Below, piece by piece: positions 60,292-64,000 of a stretch of DNA of 64,000 nt (position 1 is its first letter; each line of letters starts with the position of its first letter). The notes beneath the pieces are model-generated. The model made no database searches and had not been told where the DNA came from. It saw nothing but the letters and a program-made list of their open reading frames with translations. The translations under genes and the position numbers were made by a program. The DNA comes from CBCPNA01 sp965120415 (GTDB lineage Bacteria > Bacillota > Clostridia > Lachnospirales > CAG-274): positions 1 through 64,000 of the forward strand of contig CBCPNA010000008.1 of the NCBI GenBank assembly GCA_965120415.1. Reading direction: 5' to 3'.

Positions 60292-61968
60292 TTAACGGTC
60301 TTGTGGTGAAATTTGATGATATTTGATAGATGCAGATTTAGCTCTGTGGGCTGCCATAGCACTAGCTCTCTTAAGCTGGTCTTTTAGGCGAGGCCTATTC
60401 ATAGTGTTCCAGTGTGCGTAATGTGCGTATTTATTTCTTAGAGATGATCTTCTGTTAGTGTTTATCCTATTACGTCCTATATATTTTTTAGAACCTATAG
60501 CTTTTTGTTCATATTTTATTTGAGCCGGATTTCTTAAAGTTTCATGTTTTGTTATATCACGTGGACGTTCAATTTGGGTAGAGTGTGATGATTTTTGTAC
60601 AGTACCGTATGAAGTCCTAATGATAGAAACGTTGTTTTGTTGAGCCTCATCTATACCACTAGGGTCAACAGAATCAAAGGCAACGTTTAGATTAATATTT
60701 TCTGTGCTTTCATGACGTTCTGGTTCGATACTTTTTATATTGTAGCTTTTATAAAGCTCTTGTTTGTTTTCTTTAAAGTTTTCAAGTTGCTTAGGTGTTG
60801 GTAAATTAAGGCTACCTTTTGAAATATAAAAGCTAAATTTACCTGCTTCGTTAAGCTGTGGTGTGTTAATTTTATTAGCTTTTTGTTGTATCATAGCACG
60901 CTCTAGCCTAGTTTGTTTATATTTAGCTTGTTTAAGCTCGTTTAAGTTTTTGCGTAATTGTAATTCTTCTTGGAAAGTTTTAACAGCAGGCATTTTATCT
61001 GCTAGGCTAGCAACTTTGCTCATAATTACCTCTTTTTTAGATGGATATAAATCGTTGCTTAGTTTGTATTCTATTCTGCTTTCACGTTGTGATAAATTTT
61101 TGCGTACACTGTTAAAAAACATAGTAGCATCTTTTTCGTTTTTTTCAACTAATTCATAAGCCTTAGAAAGCCCTTCTAACCTTTCAGGAAATGTGTTTAC
61201 AAGTTCAAGGGTGTCTTTATGTAAAGTGGATGCTTTGTATGTTGTAGAAAAGTCTAAAGATTGTTGTAATTTTCCATAATTATCACAAATTTCCTCATAT
61301 TGTTTTTGTAAAGCTTCAGTGTTTTTTGTAATATTTGTTTGAAAATCTGTAAGATTATTAAATATATCAGAACGTTTAGCTATTAGCTTGTTTTTAGCAG
61401 ACTCTATATTTATTACTTTATTTTTTTCTATATCAGCATAATCTCTGTTAAATTCTTCAATTTGTTTAGATATTTTATTTGCGTATTTTAAATTATCTTG
61501 AGGTATTTTATTAATCATATTTTCAAATGAATTAATGCTTCTTTCAAGAGCATTAAATCTTTCTAAAGATTGCATAAGATTTTTGGAAGAATCTTTGAAA
61601 GAATTAATCATGTAAAGTTTAGAATCATTAGATAAATTTTTAAAATAAGGGTCATTAATATTTGTATTATCTAATGTTAATACTTTACTATAATTTTGTA
61701 TAACCTCAAGCTCAGCGCCTATATGTTTTTGTATATTTTCAAGCTTATTTTTTAAAGGGGTTATATGAGACTTACTAATATATTCAGATACTAAAGCAGA
61801 ATTACCTTTTATATTTTCAAAAGAAGTATTAAAGGCTGTATTTATATCTATATTTGGATTATCAAAGGCATATTCTAACGCATTATAATGACCTTCAGTT
61901 TTACTGTTTTTTAATGTATTGATGTATTTGTTATAACGACTTTCTGCTTTATCATTATTGATTGCCAT
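60292..61968 (-). CDS. Uncharacterised coiled-coil protein with basic C-terminus
   Basis: 558 residues without signal peptide or membrane helix. Residues about 1-350 are helical with many coiled-coil stretches (KISKQIEEFNRDYADIEKNK; TEALQKQYEEICDNYGKLQQ), about 350-450 are mixed, and the last 60 residues are strongly basic and Arg/His-rich (IGRNRINTNRRSSLRNKYAH; RPRLKDQLKRASAMAAHRAK), suggesting nucleic-acid or membrane-surface binding. It resembles the island at 14.6-21.6 kb in being a large cytoplasmic coiled-coil protein, but its composition is less Lys-rich and I see no clear sequence match. AGGAGGTG ribosome-binding site, own promoter and terminator. Function unknown. Confidence 0.7.
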   Translation of the reverse strand: MAINNDKAESRYNKYINTLKNSKTEGHYNALEYAFDNPNIDINTAFNTSFENIKGNSALVSEYISKSHITPLKNKLENIQKHIGAELEVIQNYSKVLTLDNTNINDPYFKNLSNDSKLYMINSFKDSSKNLMQSLERFNALERSINSFENMINKIPQDNLKYANKISKQIEEFNRDYADIEKNKVINIESAKNKLIAKRSDIFNNLTDFQTNITKNTEALQKQYEEICDNYGKLQQSLDFSTTYKASTLHKDTLELVNTFPERLEGLSKAYELVEKNEKDATMFFNSVRKNLSQRESRIEYKLSNDLYPSKKEVIMSKVASLADKMPAVKTFQEELQLRKNLNELKQAKYKQTRLERAMIQQKANKINTPQLNEAGKFSFYISKGSLNLPTPKQLENFKENKQELYKSYNIKSIEPERHESTENINLNVAFDSVDPSGIDEAQQNNVSIIRTSYGTVQKSSHSTQIERPRDITKHETLRNPAQIKYEQKAIGSKKYIGRNRINTNRRSSLRNKYAHYAHWNTMNRPRLKDQLKRASAMAAHRAKSASIKYHQISPQDR

Positions 61969-62063
61969 AAAAGCACCTCCTATTTAATATATTTAAAATT
62001 ATTTACAAAAATGTTGTAATAGTTTTAATATTAGTTTAAAATGATTATAATAAATTTATATTA

Positions 62064-62092
62064 ATGATATCATATATGTAAAAAAATGTCAA
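62064..62092 (-). promoter_or_regulatory. Promoter of the 558-residue coiled-coil gene
   Basis: Minus-strand TATCAT (62064-62069) and TTGACA (62087-62092), 17-base spacer beginning with a T run and ACA as in the promoters at 14503 and 15067. Confidence 0.7.
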
Positions 62093-62102
62093 GGAGTTAA
62101 AA

Positions 62103-62131
62103 TTGAAATATATTATATAAATTAATATAAA
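62103..62131 (+). promoter_or_regulatory. Promoter of trxB
   Basis: TTGAAA (62103-62108) and TATAAA (62126-62131), 17-base spacer; back to back with the divergent promoter at 62064. Confidence 0.5.
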
Positions 62132-62155
62132 ATTTGCAAAAAAAGGAGTTATATT

Positions 62156-63082
62156 ATGAATAATGAAATATATGATCTTGTTATAATAGGCTCAGGGCCT
62201 TCTGGTTTAGCTGCTGCTATATATGCAGAAAGGGCTAAGCTTAAAACAATCACTATAGAAAGGCATAATATGAGTGGAGGACAAATTTTAAACACATATG
62301 AAGTAGATAATTATCCGGGGCTACCTAATATAAACGGCTTTGATATGGGGATTAAATTTAGAGAACATGCAAAAAAGCTTGGCGCAGACTTTTTTACAGA
62401 TGAAGTTTTAAGCCTTGAAATAATGGATAATATAAAAAAAGTTAATTGTAAAAAAGCTAACTATTTAACAAAAACAATAATAATAGCGACAGGGGCAAAC
62501 CATAAAATGCTAGATGTTAAAGGGGAAAAAAAGCTTTATGGTAAAGGTGTATCTTACTGTGCAACTTGCGATGGAGCATTTTATAAAGAAAAGGTAGTCG
62601 CTGTTGTTGGAGGGGGCGATGTTGCTCTAGAAGATGCAATATTTTTATCAAGAATTTGCAAAAAAGTTTATTTAATACACAGAAGGGATGAATTTAGAGG
62701 GGTAAAAATTTTGCAAGAAAAAGTTTTTGAAATACCTAATATAGAAATTATTTGGGACACTGTTATTAAAGAAATAAAAGGTGATGAGGAGGTAAAATCT
62801 ATAGATATTTTAAACAAAAAAACAGATGAATTAAAAAATATACCGGTAGATGGAGTTTTTGTTGCTATAGGTATTATTCCTAATAGTCATATTTTTGAAA
62901 AGCATCTAAAGCTAGACGATGGTAATTATATATTAGCTGATGAAAGCTGTGAGACATCTGTACCTGGAGTTTTTGCCGCTGGAGATGTAAGGACAAAAGC
63001 TTTAAGGCAAGTTGTAACTGCTGTATCAGATGGAGCTAATGCTGTTACTTCAGTTGAAAAATATTTAGCGCTAAATTTTTAA
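62156..63082 (+). CDS. trxB: Thioredoxin reductase
   Basis: FAD- and NAD(P)H-dependent reductase of thioredoxin, 308 residues. FAD site GSGPSGLAAAIYAERA, redox-active Cys135-Ala-Thr-Cys138, NADPH site VVGGGDVALEDAIFLS with HRRDEFRG, and the C-terminal FAD motif GVFAAGDVRTKALRQVVTA. AAAGGAG ribosome-binding site. The HRRDEF motif and HRR arginines suggest NADPH rather than NADH use. Confidence 0.95.
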   Translation: MNNEIYDLVIIGSGPSGLAAAIYAERAKLKTITIERHNMSGGQILNTYEVDNYPGLPNINGFDMGIKFREHAKKLGADFFTDEVLSLEIMDNIKKVNCKKANYLTKTIIIATGANHKMLDVKGEKKLYGKGVSYCATCDGAFYKEKVVAVVGGGDVALEDAIFLSRICKKVYLIHRRDEFRGVKILQEKVFEIPNIEIIWDTVIKEIKGDEEVKSIDILNKKTDELKNIPVDGVFVAIGIIPNSHIFEKHLKLDDGNYILADESCETSVPGVFAAGDVRTKALRQVVTAVSDGANAVTSVEKYLALNF

Positions 63083-63147
63083 TAATTTATAAAAATTAGT
63101 TTGAAATAATTTATATAATGTTTTATAATATTTTTAAATTAATATTA

Positions 63148-63162
63148 CCCACTTTATGTGGG
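63148..63162. terminator. Possible hairpin between trxB and the spore glycosidase
   Basis: CCCAC pairs with GTGGG around TTTAT between convergent stop codons; the T tracts are weak. Confidence 0.4.
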
Positions 63163-63167
63163 CAAAA

Positions 63168-64000
63168 TTAATAAACTTTATAAATATTAAAAAGCTCATC
63201 TAAAATAAGCCAATTTTGCTTAAAAGGACGCATTAAATTCCAATAAGATACCCCGGTTAAATTATATTCTAATGCTGTAGTTAATTTTGCATAAATACTT
63301 CTTGCGTCTTCAAACCATACCTCATGAGGTATATTGTTTAAAGTATAGTTAAAATAAGGAGTTTTAGCAACTTCATCAAAATTAATTTGGGCATTATAAG
63401 CAGCGGCAAGGCTTATAGCCTCTGTATTACCTATGCTTACAGCTTTTGTTTCTCCTTTTATATAAGGTAGCATCCAATTGTACCCATAATTAGGTATACC
63501 CATAAAAATTTTGTTAGGTGGTATTTGTGTTATAGCAAAATCTAACACATCTCTAACTCTATTTATAGGAGAAACGGCTTGTGGTTCGCTATATGCATAG
63601 CCCCATTCATATGTCATTAAAAGCACAGCGTTGGAGCTTTCTCCTAAGTTTTTATAATCATGAGCCTCATATAAAAGCCCCTCTTGATTTGCTGATGTTT
63701 TTGGTGCTAAAGCAGTAATAACAGCAAATCCAGCGTTATTTAAAGCGATTTTAACTTTTTCTACAAATGCTATAAAACCCTCTCTATCTTCCGGGAAGAC
63801 GTATTCAAAATCTATATCAAGCCCAAAATAGTTTTTTTCTTCCAAAACATCTAATATATTATTTATCAAATTTTGTTGTGCTATTTCATTATTTAATATT
63901 TTATTAGATAAAGAATTATCAAATGTTCCAGCGGAAGTTAATGTAGAAATTAGCATAATAGGTGCAACATCCGTATTAGCTAATACGCCCAAGATTTCTT
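63168..64000 (-). CDS. GH18 spore germination glycosidase (YaaH/SleL family), partial
   Basis: C-terminal 277 or so residues of a glycoside hydrolase family 18 protein; the gene starts beyond the right edge of the window, so its beginning and any LysM domains are not visible. The catalytic motif YFGLDIDFEYV (D-x-x-D-x-E with the acid Glu) is present, as are VITALAPKTSANQEG, LMTYEWGYAYSEPQAVSPI and FMGIPNYGYNW, which are typical of the YaaH/SleL cortical-fragment lytic branch. It probably acts in spore coat or cortex hydrolysis during germination, consistent with the other sporulation genes here. Confidence 0.88.
   Translation of the reverse strand, partial: EILGVLANTDVAPIMLISTLTSAGTFDNSLSNKILNNEIAQQNLINNILDVLEEKNYFGLDIDFEYVFPEDREGFIAFVEKVKIALNNAGFAVITALAPKTSANQEGLLYEAHDYKNLGESSNAVLLMTYEWGYAYSEPQAVSPINRVRDVLDFAITQIPPNKIFMGIPNYGYNWMLPYIKGETKAVSIGNTEAISLAAAYNAQINFDEVAKTPYFNYTLNNIPHEVWFEDARSIYAKLTTALEYNLTGVSYWNLMRPFKQNWLILDELFNIYKVY

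Noticed and set aside
1..64000. TGA reassigned to Trp or another amino acid
   Set aside because: Intact genes encode Trp with TGG throughout and contain no internal TGA; in an AT-rich genome with reassignment TGA would be frequent in conserved genes. Retained only as a weak possibility linked to the lack of TGA stops.

Overview
The window comes from a very AT-rich genome (by eye well under 35% GC) of a low-GC, Gram-positive, spore-forming bacterium, most likely a member of the Clostridia and probably Lachnospirales-like. The evidence is the set of sporulation genes (spoIIP, spoIIM, spoIVFA/spoIVFB-like, a YaaH/SleL-type spore glycosidase), the eukaryote/archaeal-type prolyl-tRNA synthetase, the PucR/CdaR-like regulator next to ftsE-ftsX-M23, and obgE-yhbY, cysS-mrnC-rlmB-yacP and greA-lysS clusters. 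Strong GGAGG ribosome-binding sites precede nearly every gene. I cannot assign a genus. No IS element, prophage or CRISPR array is visible.

Layout. 0-14 kb: proS and rplS, a flavoprotein, a division/cell-wall block on the minus strand (ZapA-like protein, U32 enzyme, RodA/FtsW and a class B PBP), then on the plus strand a CdaR-like regulator, ftsE, ftsX and an EnvC-like murein hydrolase, followed by a 5'-truncated Csp-like subtilase. 14.2-21.6 kb: an island of lysine-rich coiled-coil proteins with duplicated upstream regions and no recognisable function. 21.6-32 kb: lysA, pnp, rpmE and a five-gene peptide ABC transporter (oppA-B-C-D-F). 32-42 kb: yhbY, obgE, two membrane proteins, tRNA-Thr, feoA/feoB, and the ispF-cysS-mrnC-rlmB-yacP cluster. 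42-50 kb: a secreted stalk-domain/TolC-like protein, a small Cys-rich protein, lysS-greA, vanZ, spoIIM-spoIIP and a BspA-like leucine-rich-repeat protein. 50-64 kb: a cation P-type ATPase behind a yybP-ykoY (Mn2+) riboswitch, an M18 aminopeptidase, an ssb-like protein, the spoIVFA/spoIVFB pair, a PHP phosphoesterase, glmS, another coiled-coil protein, trxB and the partial spore glycosidase.

How the parts fit. Cell-envelope growth and division (PBP, RodA/FtsW, ZapA, FtsEX plus its hydrolase, GlmS) and spore development (SpoIIP/SpoIIM engulfment machinery, SpoIVF intramembrane proteolysis, YaaH germination lysin) dominate, mixed with translation housekeeping.

Two features stand out. First, the coiled-coil island, whose proteins share a short [IL]N-x-[IL]R-x-x-LG motif. 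Second, an unusual number of lesions in otherwise well-conserved genes: feoB and spoIVFA are frameshifted, yacP carries an amber codon, a coiled-coil gene carries an in-frame TGA, spoIIP lacks a normal start codon, and a 2TM-domain gene and a subtilase are degraded. At the same time none of about fifty intact genes ends in TGA. Genome erosion, sequencing error in homopolymers, and recoding are the competing explanations.
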